The notes beneath the pieces were generated by a model, which was not told the origin of the DNA, did not search any database, and saw only the letters and a program-made list of their open reading frames with translations. Positions 1-13,700 of a DNA stretch of 64,000 nucleotides are shown here, piece by piece. Each line of letters opens with the position of its first letter. Position 1 is the first letter of the stretch. Origin of the DNA: Clytia hemisphaerica (taxonomy: Eukaryota; Cnidaria; Hydrozoa; Leptothecata; Clytiidae); contig CACVBU010001051.1 of NCBI GenBank assembly GCA_902728285.1, forward strand, positions 682,001-746,000, given 5' to 3'. A program made the translations under genes and the position numbers.

Positions 1-305
1 CATGTTTTTGAAACAAGTTTTGTAATTCAGGGTACTTGTAATAGTTGTGGTAGTGAGAAGGAACAAAGAGAAACGGGTAGCATTGTCAGTCTTCTTTCGC
101 ATTTTTTATATCCAGAGATTTTAGTTGATGCAAGTTTGTGGCCAAACTGTGTATCAAATTCTCTTAATCCAAGCTCAGAAATTAATTGTGATTCTTGCTC
201 TGTCAACATACCAGCACAGATTCAAGTTGTCAATTTGCCTATTTTTCTTCTTATAGAACTCTGTACAACAGTATGTATAAACAATTGTAGATTTTTTGAG
301 GAGAT

Positions 306-912
306 TATTGCCACCGCAGGAAGCCTAAAGCTTCCGAGGATGGCATTCATAGCTTCACGCATAAGGAAGTTGGGCAAACATCTCATAATTTTGCGCGCGT
401 TTTTCAGTATTTTAGTTCCGGTTAAATGGTGTACCGGTAACATTCTTGGCTTGACTGTATTCTTATTGTTTTATCATCATTAAAACACTTTTCCGGATTT
501 GTTTTGATCTGATTACCCATTTTCAAAGCTCTATATGTCTTTTTTTATTACCTCAGGGAGTCGAATTAAGGGAAATTCCTTTTTTGTTGGGAAATTCCCT
601 ATTTAAACCACAAGTAGTTATTAACCGCTCTGAGCAAAGCAAATTAGAAATTTTTATCCTCTCATAAACTTGTCGTTTGACTTCAGCTTGGTACAGTAGC
701 GTTTAGTATGATATAAACTAATCGTTATATACCATTATTTTGGTAATAAAAGAGATGACAAAAAAAAACAGATAAATAACTTATCTTATTTCTATTTAAG
801 AGATGGACACAAATTGCTAATTTTTGTAGACTAAATTTATTTATTTCCAAATTCAACAACTTATTTGATCTTTCTTCTGCGGTGGCACTTTAATGAAAAT
901 TATGGCTAGTTA
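306..912. repeat. Dispersed repeat K, copy 1 (GCCACCGCAG termini)
   Basis: It starts with TTGCCACCGCAGG, followed by a conserved segment containing ATAGCTTCACGC, and ends with CTGCGGTGGCACTTTAATG plus a further conserved GGCTAGTT tail. The same ends recur at 27289-27640 and at 56790-56895, and end pieces occur near 44955 and 51735. No coding capacity was seen. The terminal inverted match is only about 11 bp, so the superfamily is unassigned. Confidence 0.55.
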
Positions 913-1024
913 GCAATTAAGTGGAAGAATCTGACTCTTTTTTGGGATTTGGACGAGTGATTTTCGATAAGATGCAATATAAATGCTCGGCAAAAATCTG
1001 TTACTTGTATATCCAGTGTATAAT

Positions 1025-1200
1025 AAATCCTTGAACTCAGTGTGGGGGGGGGGGAAAAGTAGTATAATTTTTTGCAGTGTGGATTGTGGTTTATTTGATT
1101 ATTTTCAGCGGGGGCAAAAATTGGATCAGAATTTTCCACGGGGAACGATATCTTGGCCAATTTTTCCATTGGGAAGAAGTCCTAGTAGGTCTGTGACATA
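1025..1200. mobile_element. MITE family A, degraded copy
   Basis: It shares a long stretch with 33170-33311 (TTTGATTATTTTCAG, TTGGCCAATTTTTCCATTGG, GGTCTGTGA). The outer ends are eroded and one edge is a G run. Part of a family with ACACCMCCTTCTCACAG-type termini. Confidence 0.5.
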
Positions 1201-1747
1201 TTGTCGAAGGATGGAAGGTATAAAATAGCAGAACGTCAAATTAGAAAGCGTTAACTATAATTATTAATTAACATTAAACGCACGTACTTAGTGGAAAAAC
1301 TCTTGTTTAGCAATGCAGTGTCTTTGAACCTTTGTCACATATCAAAATCTTTTGATATGTGTGTCTAACATTAAACGCCTGCGTCTAATATTAAACACCT
1401 ACGACTAAACATTAAACGCACGCGACTACTGTTATAACGTTTAACGTTAAATGCTACTTTTTTCAATACGTGAGTACCAAGCTTTAAAGCGCCTCGTGAA
1501 GAGATCGGATAAGTGAAACAGAACGGTGTTCGTCGGTAATTCCGGTATTCGACGATAGATTGACCAGTATTCAAGTAGTGAAAGACCAAATTTTCGGTAC
1601 TCCGGTACAATTTTGATCAATATTGAGAAATCTTTGGCCTCTGTGGTATTTTGTACCCTTGGAAGCCCGAAACATTTCTCTGATATTTCCAGTCAGCATT
1701 GCGGATGGCGGTAACTTTGTACAAGAGTACAATTTTGCGATACATAC

Positions 1748-4700
1748 CTCGTTGTTGGCTGGCATCACATATTCTTCGAGATCTTGATAAGTGACATAAA
1801 ATAATTTATCGGCTTCGATTTGTTCTGCCAATGATTTTCCTTCCAAAAATAAACTGATTTTCTCCTCCTCAACCTTGAATCTAATTTAAACAGAAAAGAT
1901 TAGTAATACAAAGTCAATGCATTTTTTTGCCATTTTTGCAAACCGTTTGGCCTCGCACAAAGATCCCATCATCAAATACTTAAAAATTATTTTATAGCAA
2001 AGTTTTACTCTCACGGGAACGGTGAAAATGGTACTAGCGAGTTTATGTATTTGAACTTTTGAAGACAGTAGAGTGACTGAAGCGATTTGGATTAACCTGT
2101 AGTTCTGTAGTCAAACTAGAACCTTATCGTATCCGGCGCTGAAAACACATATACATAAACTCGGTACTACGTACTACGGAACTGAGTCTCATCTAGGGGT
2201 GAGGAAGTTCAAAGGATTAGAGTAAAAGATGCAACTTATAAACTGCGTGCTTTCTCATGTAGTGAGATTAACGCAGGCGTGAACTGAAGCTTTCCTATTA
2301 CTGATAGCTTCCCAGCTGGCACACAACGTTGTTTCAACGTTCTTCTAACGTTATATGGACATTGTGAACGTTAGATAAACGTCGAAAAAACCTCATTTAG
2401 GTCTGTCTTTCGCAGTCACTGGGCGAAATCATAGATTTCTAATGTAGGAAATATATAGGAAATCTAACATTTTCTATATATTTCATACGTTTTGAAAGAC
2501 CATATTTCCTACGAAATGTAAAGATGGAGATTTCCTATTCAGACATTTCCTGACACATGGAATTATCATATTTACTAACTTTACATATAATGAAATTTCA
2601 AGTTTAAGAAGTTTTCAACAAGGGAAATATTACATTTACTAACTTTCTATGGAATGTAATGTCAAGTTTAAAACATTTCCCAAATGAAAATTTTCATAAT
2701 TATTATCAAGGAAACATTAAGTTTAAAAGATTTCTAAATTGCAAATGTTAAGTTTCGATGTATCAAAATAGAGCTAAAAAGGAAGGAAGGCACAAAGGTT
2801 ACTTTTTAGTTTACTTTTCATGTTACTGATGTATTTCATTTTTAGAAGAACTAAAAATTCATATTAAATAAGATAAAGTAAATATAATATTTAGATAATC
2901 TACACTACAAGGTAAAAAATACAAAAAAAATAAAAATGCTATGTATACAATGTATTAGGGCAAAACTTAAGAGTATTAGTCAAATAAGTTAACCTTTGGT
3001 CAAACTTTCTTTACTAAAATTCCAAGATCAGTATCCTATTTCAAGCAACTTTTAGCTCTTGAAACAAACACTCAAAACATCAAAGAAATCAGTAACCGTC
3101 ACTTGCCAAATAACTCGATTTCAGGATCATAAGTCAATCAGCTTTCTTCAAAAATCGTGTCAGTTCATGGTGTTCGCTGAAGAAAAATTGAAAATCGATA
3201 ATGATATGGTCAAACTATCAAAAGTAATTATGAATCTTATCACGAAATTAACCCAAGGGCGACCTTGACGGCCGACGGGGAAGTACCACTGGAGTTTGAA
3301 AAATTGATCCTGTCAGATGTGAACTTTTGGCAAAATTGGAACCCTGTCAGAACAAAAAATTAAAAGATCTCCCATTTTCACCCTGGAGTGACAAAAATTA
3401 ATAAAAGTAGCTGAAACCTTTTTAAATTTTCTCATTTCCACACTGAAAATTGTCCAAAATAATCAAAATAATCGACCCTATCAGAAACTCATCTTGAAAA
3501 TTAGAAAATTTTGCACCTTGTTAGATATCTTCAGAGGTATAAAAAAGGGACCCTGCCCAGCAGAACGTCCCCATACCCAATTTTAACTAAGTGCCCCCCC
3601 CCTCCTCCGGGAAATTACCAAAACATTGGCTATAAAACAACAATTTAGTAAAATCACTTTATATACATTTGATCTCTAGCTTCGAGAGAAAAGTGAAAAG
3701 GTTACCTTGTAAAGCAAATGGACTAGGAATAGTTGAAAAAATTAAATTGAATTCTGTGATAAATACCTTTCTCGTTTTGTCTGTCAGATCATGTAGTGTA
3801 GGCTATCTGGATTTTTTCTTTATTGTACAGTTTCAGGACTTGATAAAGTCATTTAACCTGTATAAAAATAAACAAAACTGATGTATATTGCTCCATCATT
3901 CATTCACAAACAAAGATAATCATGAATTTTAATCAAATCTCAGAATAGTCAAAAATTGAGAAGAAAGCTTTGCCAAAAACATTTCATTGCTCAAAAAGAA
4001 ACTTGAAATACCTACATATATAGCAAATCATCCAGCTTATAGTTCTTTAAAAAAAAGTAGCATACAAATAAGCAGACAATTCCCTTACCTTACCCTTGAT
4101 TTACTTGACGAGAAATGGTTTCGTGGAGTTTATGTTATGGTACAGCATCACGACCTGTAGTGTAGAAAGACAAAAGAGTCAAACATTTTGACAACAAATG
4201 AACAGCAAAAGAAAACAACATTTACAAAAAAGTAAAAGAAAAAGTAGAAAATATACCCCTGATCTGGGTGAATGACATGACAAATCGCAAAAGCAAATTA
4301 AAGTAACAAAAAGACACAAAAAAATCCTTAAATGAGTGTTGTCTGATTGACCCTTAGTTTAGGATAGATAGAAATAGCACTAACTAGACTCATTTGTTGA
4401 TATAAATGGGTGAAGTAATACTTACACATCATGATTTTGTGGTTGAATTATGTTTCTCCTTTCCATTTTTCTTACACCAGACTCCAGATCAGCTTATCAC
4501 TTCCACCACTCCAACTTTAACACTCAAAGAAACCACAAAATTGAAAACTGGTTTTGAATGTTTTGATTTCGTAAAGCGAATCTGGCATCTGGTCAGGGGG
4601 TTACATTATTAAATTTTACTAAAGATACTCTCAAAAATATAATATAAACACCATACAATTAGGTGTTCTCCGAATTAAAATTATTCGAGTGAATTTAAAA

Positions 4701-7700
4701 CTAAACTGGAGTAATCTTCTAAAACATATTTACATTGTAAATAATGATATCATACGAATCATATTGGTTTTCTATTGACCCCCGGTTAAAGATCTATGCC
4801 GCCATTTTAGATTGGCGCTCTCATATTTCAAAAATTTTAAATTTAGTGAATATGATATTTTCAAGAATTCCCATTTGATAGAAAATTTCAATTTTTAAAT
4901 TTAGCGAAAATTTAATGAAATATCATATTTCAAGAGATTTTAACGACATGAAAATTTCATATTTGCAAAATATTGAAATATAGTAAAGATCATCTTTCAA
5001 ATAGATGGAAATCCTTGAAATATCATATTTTTTCAATATATTTCCGATATTTACAGGGGGGGCCGTACGATCTGGCGGTACTCGGGATAAGGTCTAATTT
5101 GGGGCCGGGAAGCGGTAAAAACAATAAAAAGTGTTCGGGAAACGGTATTATGCAAGAGCCACGGTGACGGTAAAACACTTGATTTTTCGTCCGGGATGAA
5201 GTAATTCTTATAAAAAACAACGATATTTCGGTAAAAGTCATACGTAGACGGTACATAAAATTTTCGATCAGCTCGTCTTATACACCCCCGTCTCTCGATT
5301 TTTTAGTTTCGAGAGAGGTTTTTAATTCAATTTTAAATTAATCAAACTTTTCAATTTTTCTTGCTATTTGGTAGCAAGATAAAAGTCTCTCGTCTTTTCA
5401 ACTTTAAGAAAAGAACATGCACTAAGATTAAGGTCAGATTAAGGTTTTTGTATAAAAAACATTAAGAAATGAGGTATTTTTTGTATTTCTGAAAAAAAAA
5501 TTGAAAACTTTTACTTGGAAGACGTGACTCGAAATTCCAGTCAATATTCCAAAATAGTATGTTATTGGGATATGTCTCTGAACCAAGATCACCAAGAATC
5601 TTGGTGAACTCATCAGAAGACAAAATAGTTTTTTAAATAGGTAATTTGCCAAGAAAGATGGATCTGCAAAATGCCTGTCTAAGACTATTTTAATACTTTG
5701 AGTCTTTGTGACATCGCCAGAGGAATCCAGTAGCGAGTCTGAGTGGTTTCCAAATTCTTTATTAGAAAATCATCACTCTTCGTCAAAATTTTTGAACTCC
5801 TCTCATATCTGCCACTTGAACCTTTTGTCTTAAGGTTTTTAAGTAACGCACTTGATTTTGACTATGATCACTCCTCAATGATACGCTTATGCAAATCTCA
5901 CCTTATCACTCCATCCATCAATAAAAGTAACGAAGTTTGTGGACACTGAAAATTAATTTTTCTATTACTTAACCCTTTGAGTGCCAGGGTCCTTTTTTCT
6001 AAGTTTTTTTTTAAAAATTGCTAGTTCAAACTTTAAGGACTTATATCTTCTGATCTAGAATGAATTAGAAGCTCGTATATAGCTCGTTGGATAGCTTAGA
6101 GTCTCCCCTTTCTTTTGGGCGCCTTCGGCGCCGCCCGATTTAGGAAGGGCGTGGTGGGCGGCGGCCAAGGGGGGGGGGGGTAGGTTAGGGAATTAAAGCA
6201 GTCAGGCCCGCTGCGCGGACCTGACTGAACTGATGGAAAGGTGCCCAGTGGTAAAACTTCAAATCGACTCACTAGAAGACAGAATAAAGTAAAACAGGGC
6301 CAAATTTGGAGGTTCTTGGATCACTCGTTGACCAAAAATAGTCAAAAAACGATCAGAATCTCAAAAAAGTGAATTTTTGTCAATTTTTTGCATTTTTTTG
6401 ACTTTTTCGCTTAAAATCTCGCTGGAAAGACTCACTTTTGAAATTTTTTTTGCTTGACCATAAAGGACAATCTAATTCCTACGAGTTCGACCAAAAATAA
6501 CGATTTCTAAATCAAACTGGGCATTACAGGAGGGCTTCGCCCTCCTATATAGCCCATGTCGTATATATACGACATCGGCACTTAAAGGGTTAATAAGATC
6601 CTGAAGATAAAATTTGATAACATTCTTATAGACCCAAAATTTTTGATTTTTATTTCTGATAACGGACAAAGGGTGTTGAGTCAGAGGTATTCTTAGGCTG
6701 CACGCATCCCCTAAAATAGTTTTTGATATATATCAAAAGTAATCAGAGGGGATGCAGGCAGCCTAAGGTATTCTTAGCGACCGTTTCTGAAGAAATCAAA
6801 TTGTATAAGAAGACATTTTAATCTTACAGTACCAAGGTATTTTCAATTTAATTTAAACTAACAGTACTCTGCTTCACATTGGAGCTTTTTACCAGTACTA
6901 AATATATTCTTAGCAAACTAGGCTAAGCTTTAAATTTGGTTCAGTAGTTCTCAAGTTAAGCTTTGGAAGTCAAAATTCACTTTTAAAAAGTCCAAAAACA
7001 AGTCAAATAATAAATTTAAAATTTACCGGTATTTTCGAAAATTTTGGACGGGATAACGGTAATTTTCAAAAAAATGGCCGGGAAGGCGGTAATTCAAAAC
7101 CTCGTACGCCCCCCCCTTTACACGTTCGAAAGATGGACTTTCAAAGTCCGCTTGAAATTCATTGAAATACCATTTTTTATATATATTTTTACTATATTTA
7201 CAATTTGGGAAATCTATGATTTCGCCCAGTGAGTGCTTACAGTTACTTTGAATTCAAATAAAGCAAAGAATTACTTTTCTGGTATTCCACCATCTTTCTT
7301 GCAACCACGGATTTTGGTGCAGTTAGGTCCGATCAAGCGCAAAGCTGCGAACTTCTCATCCGATCTCCAATTTTGATGTCCCTGTCGGAGAAAAGTGCGA
7401 GTTGATGTTAGGATCAAACTTTGTGTGTTTACCCGGGAAGGGAAGGGGGGTATCTTGAGTATTACGTGTTAGGCTTCTCCTCGTCCTCCCACGAAAGTGT
7501 TTTCAAGAAGTATATCTATAGCGGTCTGCGTGCGAATCAGACTACACATGTTCAATGGTCATTGAAATTGGACAATATGTGATAGTCACTGTAACTGTAT
7601 AGAGATTCTTTCCAGCTGACTGTCAGAAATAAGTTTATGAGCCTTACTTATTGAAATCCAGATGACAACTAGCTAGTCTTTTCAAAGCGATTCACCTTTT

Positions 7701-10700
7701 TACAAAATGTCGGTGAAAAGCCGACATCCGATATTTTGAATTTATTTTAAAACGCAGTGTATATTCACGGGAGAGAACGGGGGGGGGGGATGGATGGACG
7801 GATAATATACACGTCCCAAAAATCGACCCTGAATAGTAGAGGGAAAACTTCAAAAAATTATTTGAATAATCGTCAATGTTTTACTCATTTTGGAGGTCTG
7901 GCCTTCAACTTCAGTTAAGTCCTACAAATAAGATTCTACGAATTGTAAGGGTTTCCCCTTACTAGAAAAGGTTTCCCCCAGAAAGGGTTTCTCTTTACTA
8001 GAAAGGGTTTCCCCTACTAGGAAGGGTTCCCCTACTAGAAAGGATGCATATAATATTACTCCTTTTGAAAGCTGCACATCATCTGCAATCTCTTTCAAAA
8101 CTGGTGTATAGAAGGGGTAGGAGAGAATACAGGGTCAATGTAGTTTCGCTTACAGAGGGAACGTCGAACACGTTGATGCGACCAAAGAATAATTGATAGA
8201 AATCAGCAAACGAGTTGAATTCTGATGGATATCGCAGACTGTTTAGGAATCCGGAAACTTGACTTCCCAATTTTGTTAGTCCCACTTCTTTCTAAAAAAA
8301 CAAAAAAAATATAGTTCTTTGACAAATTGGAAACATATAGATTCTGCAATCGCCATCCCAAAGGCGGCATCTCAAACGATAGATTTAGAGGCCATTTTCT
8401 TTCGTAATTAGGTTCTTCACTTCAACCTCATTGCAAAATAACTATCTCAAGGCGGGTTTTATTTCTTTCAGCATTAACGCCATAGACGTGAATTTATACT
8501 TTAAGATAGCACACCAATTAGCGAAAAAGGACAGGCTGTGTTGCAGATCTCATCAGTTATCACTCACCGACATTGAGCAGGAAATCACAAAAAGTTATCA
8601 CTCACCGACATTGAGCAGGAAATCACAAAAAAGTTATCACTCGCCGACATTGAGCAGGAAATCACAAAAAAGTTATCACTCGCCGACATTGAGCAGGAAA
8701 TCACAAAAAAGTTATCACTCACCGACATTGAGCAGGAAATCACAAAAAAGTTAAAAGTCATACATACAGTAAGTAACGTGAGTGAGGGAGTCTATCCCTT
8801 TTCTATTTGTGCTAGACCTGGGAGGTCGAAAGCTCAGGTTGAGTGCCACGCCTACTCTTAGCTCCCAGTGAATTACCGACTCGTTCGGATTACCAATCTG
8901 AGCTCCGAAACGAAATGAAGCCATTTTATTGTTTATAAGTGACGTAAAACTTGAGTTTAACCAATAGAATGGCTTCATTTTGTTTCGGAGCGAAACGGAA
9001 TCGTAGCGTCCCATTCACCGATATATACAAAAACCAAATAACAAAGTCGATAGTTGATATAAAACTCTATATCGCCTTTGCTCGCCTAAAAAGACGACGG
9101 TATTTTGGTGTTTTTACCGTCGTCAAGCAAAGTGGACGGCGATTTTGAAGACATGTCAACTTTGCTTTATACCGTCCCACTCGATTTATCTCGAATAAAT
9201 AAACTCGCTATTCTCTGAGTTGGCAGTGACCGGGGATCGAACCCACAGCTCTTAGATTGTGCAAGCCCAGTAGGCACACAACGTTATTTCAACATTCATC
9301 TAACGTTATATGGACGTTGTGGACGTTGGATTAACGTTGAAAAGACGTTGTGTACCAGCTGGAAGTTGAAACAACTCACCGTGTAATCTTTAGAGAAAAC
9401 TTCTTCTGGTGGAAGTGTGGTGACCTACAGAAGAAATGATGTTTGATCTTTTAAAACACCAAAAGTTTTACATTCTTACAATCAGAAGCAACACTGTTTT
9501 ATTCGCCATTCTGTTATTTCCAAAGCTCACAGTTGTAACTAAATACATAAAATATACTATAATCAGCAGATTTATTGTCACAAAGCGAGGCTCAAGCTCG
9601 AGCAACTGAAGAACAAATTGAAGCGCTTTAACGAGGGTAATTATACCGAGTTTATGTATGTGTGTTTTTCAGCGACGGAGACGGTAAGGTTCTAATTTGA
9701 GTAGATCCTGACCAGTTGAGGACGACGGTAAATCAGCACTTTTACCGTCCTCGATTTTGCGGGGCGGAATTGCGGGTTTTTCCAAATCGCTTCAGCCACT
9801 CTACCGTCCTCAAAAGTGCAAATACATAAACTCGGTTATATCTGAAGTAAACACGAAAACTAATGTAAAATGTAACAGGCTAGTAACTTTCAACCAATCA
9901 CGTTCCACAGTTGTACTAGCCTATCATATTTTCAACTCGTCTTCATTAACACACTAGCGAGTTTATGTATGTGTGTTTTTCAGCGACGGAGACGGTAAGG
10001 TTCTAATTTGAGTAGATCCTGACCAGCTGAGGACGACGGTAAATCAGCACTTTTACCGTCCTCGATTTTGCGGGGTGGAATTGCGGGTTTTTCCAAATCG
10101 CTTCAGTCACTCTACCGTCCTCAAAAGTGCAAATACATAAACTCGGTAATAAGATACAGACGGAACATCTTAAAAAAGGCATATTCGTTTGAAACAGATA
10201 TGGCTGAAATTTAATAGTTCTGAAAATGCCTGCAAAAGTGCATCGTTAGCAATATCGAATCTAATAACCGGTCGCCTTCACCAGAAGCGAAGTAAGATTT
10301 GCTATATATTTTTCAGTTACGAAAACAACTAATTGAGAGAAAACTAAATCAAGTTGTGTCAAATATGATCTTACACTTCTAGGCATTCCTTTCATACCAC
10401 CTATAGGGGCATAATTGAATTTTTTTTGTTTGACTTTCAGCTCATCTTCACGTTGTTTGTAAAGCCCTGGGTTGTTCGCTTTGACGATCTGTGGAAGTTG
10501 CGAATCATACTTTTCAAAATGCATTGGTTTGTTGGCTGGCATCCATCGGTTCAAGGGGAAATGAATTTTTCCTAATAGTATAAGAAAAAGAAGGAAGAAA
10601 TTATATTTGAGGTTTGATAGCATAAAAAAGATGCAACGTTGCAATATTCCTACCAATGAAAGATTGGAACCGTACTTCGTATGACGGATTGGATCTAGTT

Positions 10701-13700
10701 CTTGCATTTCGATTAAAGTTTATGTGAAACCAACCAGACCACGCAATTTATATAGGAAATAAAAGGCTTCAAACTAACGTAGGAAATTGGTCTTTGGCTT
10801 TCGGCTCATATCTCATTGAGCGTCTGCCATTCAGATTGTTCGCTTTTGTATACATCTGTTAGTTCGCAGCCGCCAATTGCCGCGTGGGCATTTTTTGTCC
10901 GTTATACCACCCTAAAACCGTCCCAGCCTTTTTCTCTCTTCTAAAGACAATAGAAAAAGTGTAAAAATGGATTGGATCGAGTTTAGGGTGGTAAATTAAA
11001 TAATAAAGCGGCACGCTCCTGACTGCGCGACTACGGTCCAAAAAGGTGTATTGTCTATTTGAAAGTTCCTTTACCTTCTAATTCATGATGAACGGCCACG
11101 TGCTCAACAAACCAATCATCGTAAAGTCCAATCTTGTCACGATGCAAAATGATCGCGTGTAAATTACCTGAAAATCATAAAAGAGATGAAAAGTAAATAT
11201 GATACGGCTGTTCCAATGTATAGCAATGTGCCCTCCCGGTTATTACCATAATGGCTTTATGGCAACTCCTGAACTTGGGCACAGGATGTACGGTTCTTAT
11301 AAAAAAGTAAATATGATAGGGGTGTTCCATTAAAAAACCATTAAATGGGTGGACAAATAATTTCAAGTCACAAAGAATTCTTGATGCGTGGATATCCCCT
11401 TGAAAATTTGCAAAGATACCTCTGAAAAAATTCTTTTCAGGCCTTAAAGTAAGGGTGAATGACTTCAAATCAGTTTTTTACCCTCTGGAAATTTCACTCC
11501 TCCTGGATAGACAGGAGACCCGTCCTGTATTTTTATAATCTGATATATACAGGACGGGTATGACCTGTTAGGCAGATTTCTTCCTCAAAAGATTTAGTAG
11601 GAAATTCCAATTTAGCGCTGTCCCTACTTACTAAAATAAAAACCAAATTTCGAAACTTGCGCTTTCTCTAAGAAAGTGTGACCAGTAAAAGAATAACAAA
11701 ATTTGATTGGCTATGTTTTCAACCGTTATTCGGATCTGGGAAATTCAAATTCTCAGCCCATACCATGCTATATATTTCGCCATTAGTATATAGAATAAGA
11801 AATCATAGCATGTGTCTCCAGGCTACTTCCTGTATGGATATAAAATGGAATGGCCCATTGATTGATGATACACCCTAAAGGTGATTTCGTGCGACAGTGT
11901 GCTAGTATGTTATCGTCTTTTAAATGGATAATCTACGCAAGGATACATTTGCACAGAGTTAAAAGCCCATAATGACAATAGTTAAAAATATGCTGCAATA
12001 CAGTTTTCAAAAAGCGCAAACTGAACAGGTTGAAATTCATCATCGAAACACCTTATCTCACAGCCCTGGTGGAAATTTTTCCCATAGTAGTGGGGATAAA
12101 AATCTAAAGGGAATATAGATATTCTATATCCCCACTCATTAAATTGAGTTTTTGGGATGGCTTTGGAGCTCAATTAATGTCAATTTCTTTGTGGCCTGGA
12201 AATGATAAGGTATTCTTTAACCGGAGACAAAATTTCGGTCACAATTTCCAGTTAGGTGGGAGACGGGGTTCCACCGGTTCTGACAAGGGAGTGTATTTTT
12301 TAACAAATTTAGCGTCCCCTGGGTAAGAATATCCAGTCTGTTTGAGCCAAAGTTAACTATTTTCAGAAAAGGCGTGAGATGTCACCCATATAATGAAGAG
12401 TGGTTGTTTAGGTTGTCAATATTGGCTATCTATGTTTGTCATTGTTTTCTAAGAGTTTGTAAAGACCAAGAAGGAATGTTGTAGTAAGTGCAATTTGAAG
12501 TGCATCCTGTTCAACTAAGTAGAAAAACAATCATGTCTGGATTTTTCTTTCTGATTTTTTTCATTAGCACAAATTAGAATTATCAACAAACATCTCATCA
12601 TAATTTTGAAGTCAAAGAGCCAGAAGCTTTTGTCACAAAAGTTCTCGGGTCAGCATACAAACAATGCAGGGCTATTATTACAGCTGAAAAGTTTTAAAAG
12701 CTTACAGTTTGAATTCAATTTTCAAAAAGTACTTCTTGTTTCTTATCAAAAAAATGTTAAGCGGAAACATTCCGCCGTAATTTGATGAATGGAGTAAATG
12801 ATAATTGATCTTTTAAAAGCAACAAACACTGCGAAGGAGAATATGTCTGAATGTGGTTTTAAATCTTTGTTTTTGAATAATTACAGATTTCATCCGGACT
12901 GACATGTAATTGTTTACAAGTGACAATCCAGGCGCGTAAAACGTGATCATCATGGTGGATTTGTTCACTGCGTTTTTCTCAAACACCGTCGTTTTAGGTA
13001 ACATTCTATCGTCGCTTTCTAGCGGAAAAAGACAAGCACTTCAGCTAGTTTAAAAGAGAGCTTCGGAAAGTTATCCAGTTTATGTAATCCTCCCAAGGAA
13101 GCTATTTGCGTGCCCTTTTAAATCTTCAGCCAGCTACTGTGAAAAACACCGCACGTCCCTGAAAGTGGAATCTATTTAAATATCTAATAGAGAAGGGAGG
13201 ATAAAAAAGCGAAAATTGAAATAAATCATGTCATTTTTTTACTAAGATCTTTTTGATTAGATGAAAAATATTTTACTCTATCTTTAGGACCCTTAAGTGT
13301 AACATTATTGTGGAAATCAAATTTTGAAAACCTTTCTTATAAAAAAGCGTATAAGTTAAATTTAACTTTGACAGTTCTATAGAATTTCAGGCCCCCTTTT
13401 ATGTACCGTCGTTTTGTAAAAGTTTCCCATTGCTGCACTATAATTCTTGTCACTTTTTCGGAATCTTCCCGCTATTTTTCCCGGGATAACCAGCATGGGA
13501 TTGGAAATGGTTTGTTTTTAAAGGTACATACAAATTTTGTATTAAATCACAAAACTGCCGAAGCTTATTTTTCAACTACCCGGAGTCCTGGTTTTTTTCC
13601 GCTAAAAAGTAGCAGTGGAATTAGTGCAGAAATGGGAAACTTATAAAAATGACAGTTTAGATGGATACAGCTTGACTGATTAATGAAATTCTCTTTTGTT

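Larger units (their letters stand above)
1..1747. other. Lipoxygenase intron or gene continuation with repeats; no exon recognised
   Basis: This follows the donor GAG|GTATGTA at 1748/1747. It contains a dispersed repeat copy (about 306-912), a degraded transposon copy (about 1025-1200) and short AACATTAAACGC-type repeats around 1265-1440. The open frames here match no lipoxygenase segment and look like repeat sequence. Confidence 0.5.
5056..7116. mobile_element. Family C element (GGGGGGGCCGTACGA ends), nested
   Basis: The left end GGGGGGGCCGTACGA is answered by TCGTACGCCCCCCC on the right. TTTACA flanks both sides, a probable 6-bp target duplication. Subterminal DNA is rich in CGGTA/CCGGTATT motifs, as in the short copy at 49401-49730. 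No coding capacity seen. It lies inside the CACTG element at 2417-7231 and is therefore younger than it. Confidence 0.6.
2417..7231. mobile_element. 4.8 kb CACTG...CAGTG element with perfect 23-bp inverted repeats
   Basis: The left end (2417-2439) starts CACTGGGCGAAATCATAG and its exact reverse complement closes the element at 7209-7231. Both sides carry AGT (2414-2416 and 7232-7234), a 3-bp target duplication. CACTG/A ends with a 3-bp duplication suit the EnSpm/CACTA superfamily. TTTCCTA/TAGGAAA-like motifs crowd the left subterminal region, as expected for that group. No transposase frame was found, so it looks non-autonomous. It sits in lipoxygenase intron 7 and carries a nested element (5056-7116), which itself contains another (5973-6589). 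Confidence 0.72.

Noticed and set aside
8431-8754. 107-residue plus-strand frame with 13-residue repeats
   Set aside because: It is produced by a 39-bp tandem repeat inside a lipoxygenase intron on the opposite strand.
9219-9270. Functional tRNA gene suggested by GGTTCGATCCC
   Set aside because: Only the B-box side is present; no acceptor stem, D arm or anticodon arm can be formed, so it is listed as a SINE fragment.
10859-11041. Minus-strand 60-residue frame between lipoxygenase exons 3 and 4
   Set aside because: It lies wholly in an intron whose flanking exons join in phase without it.
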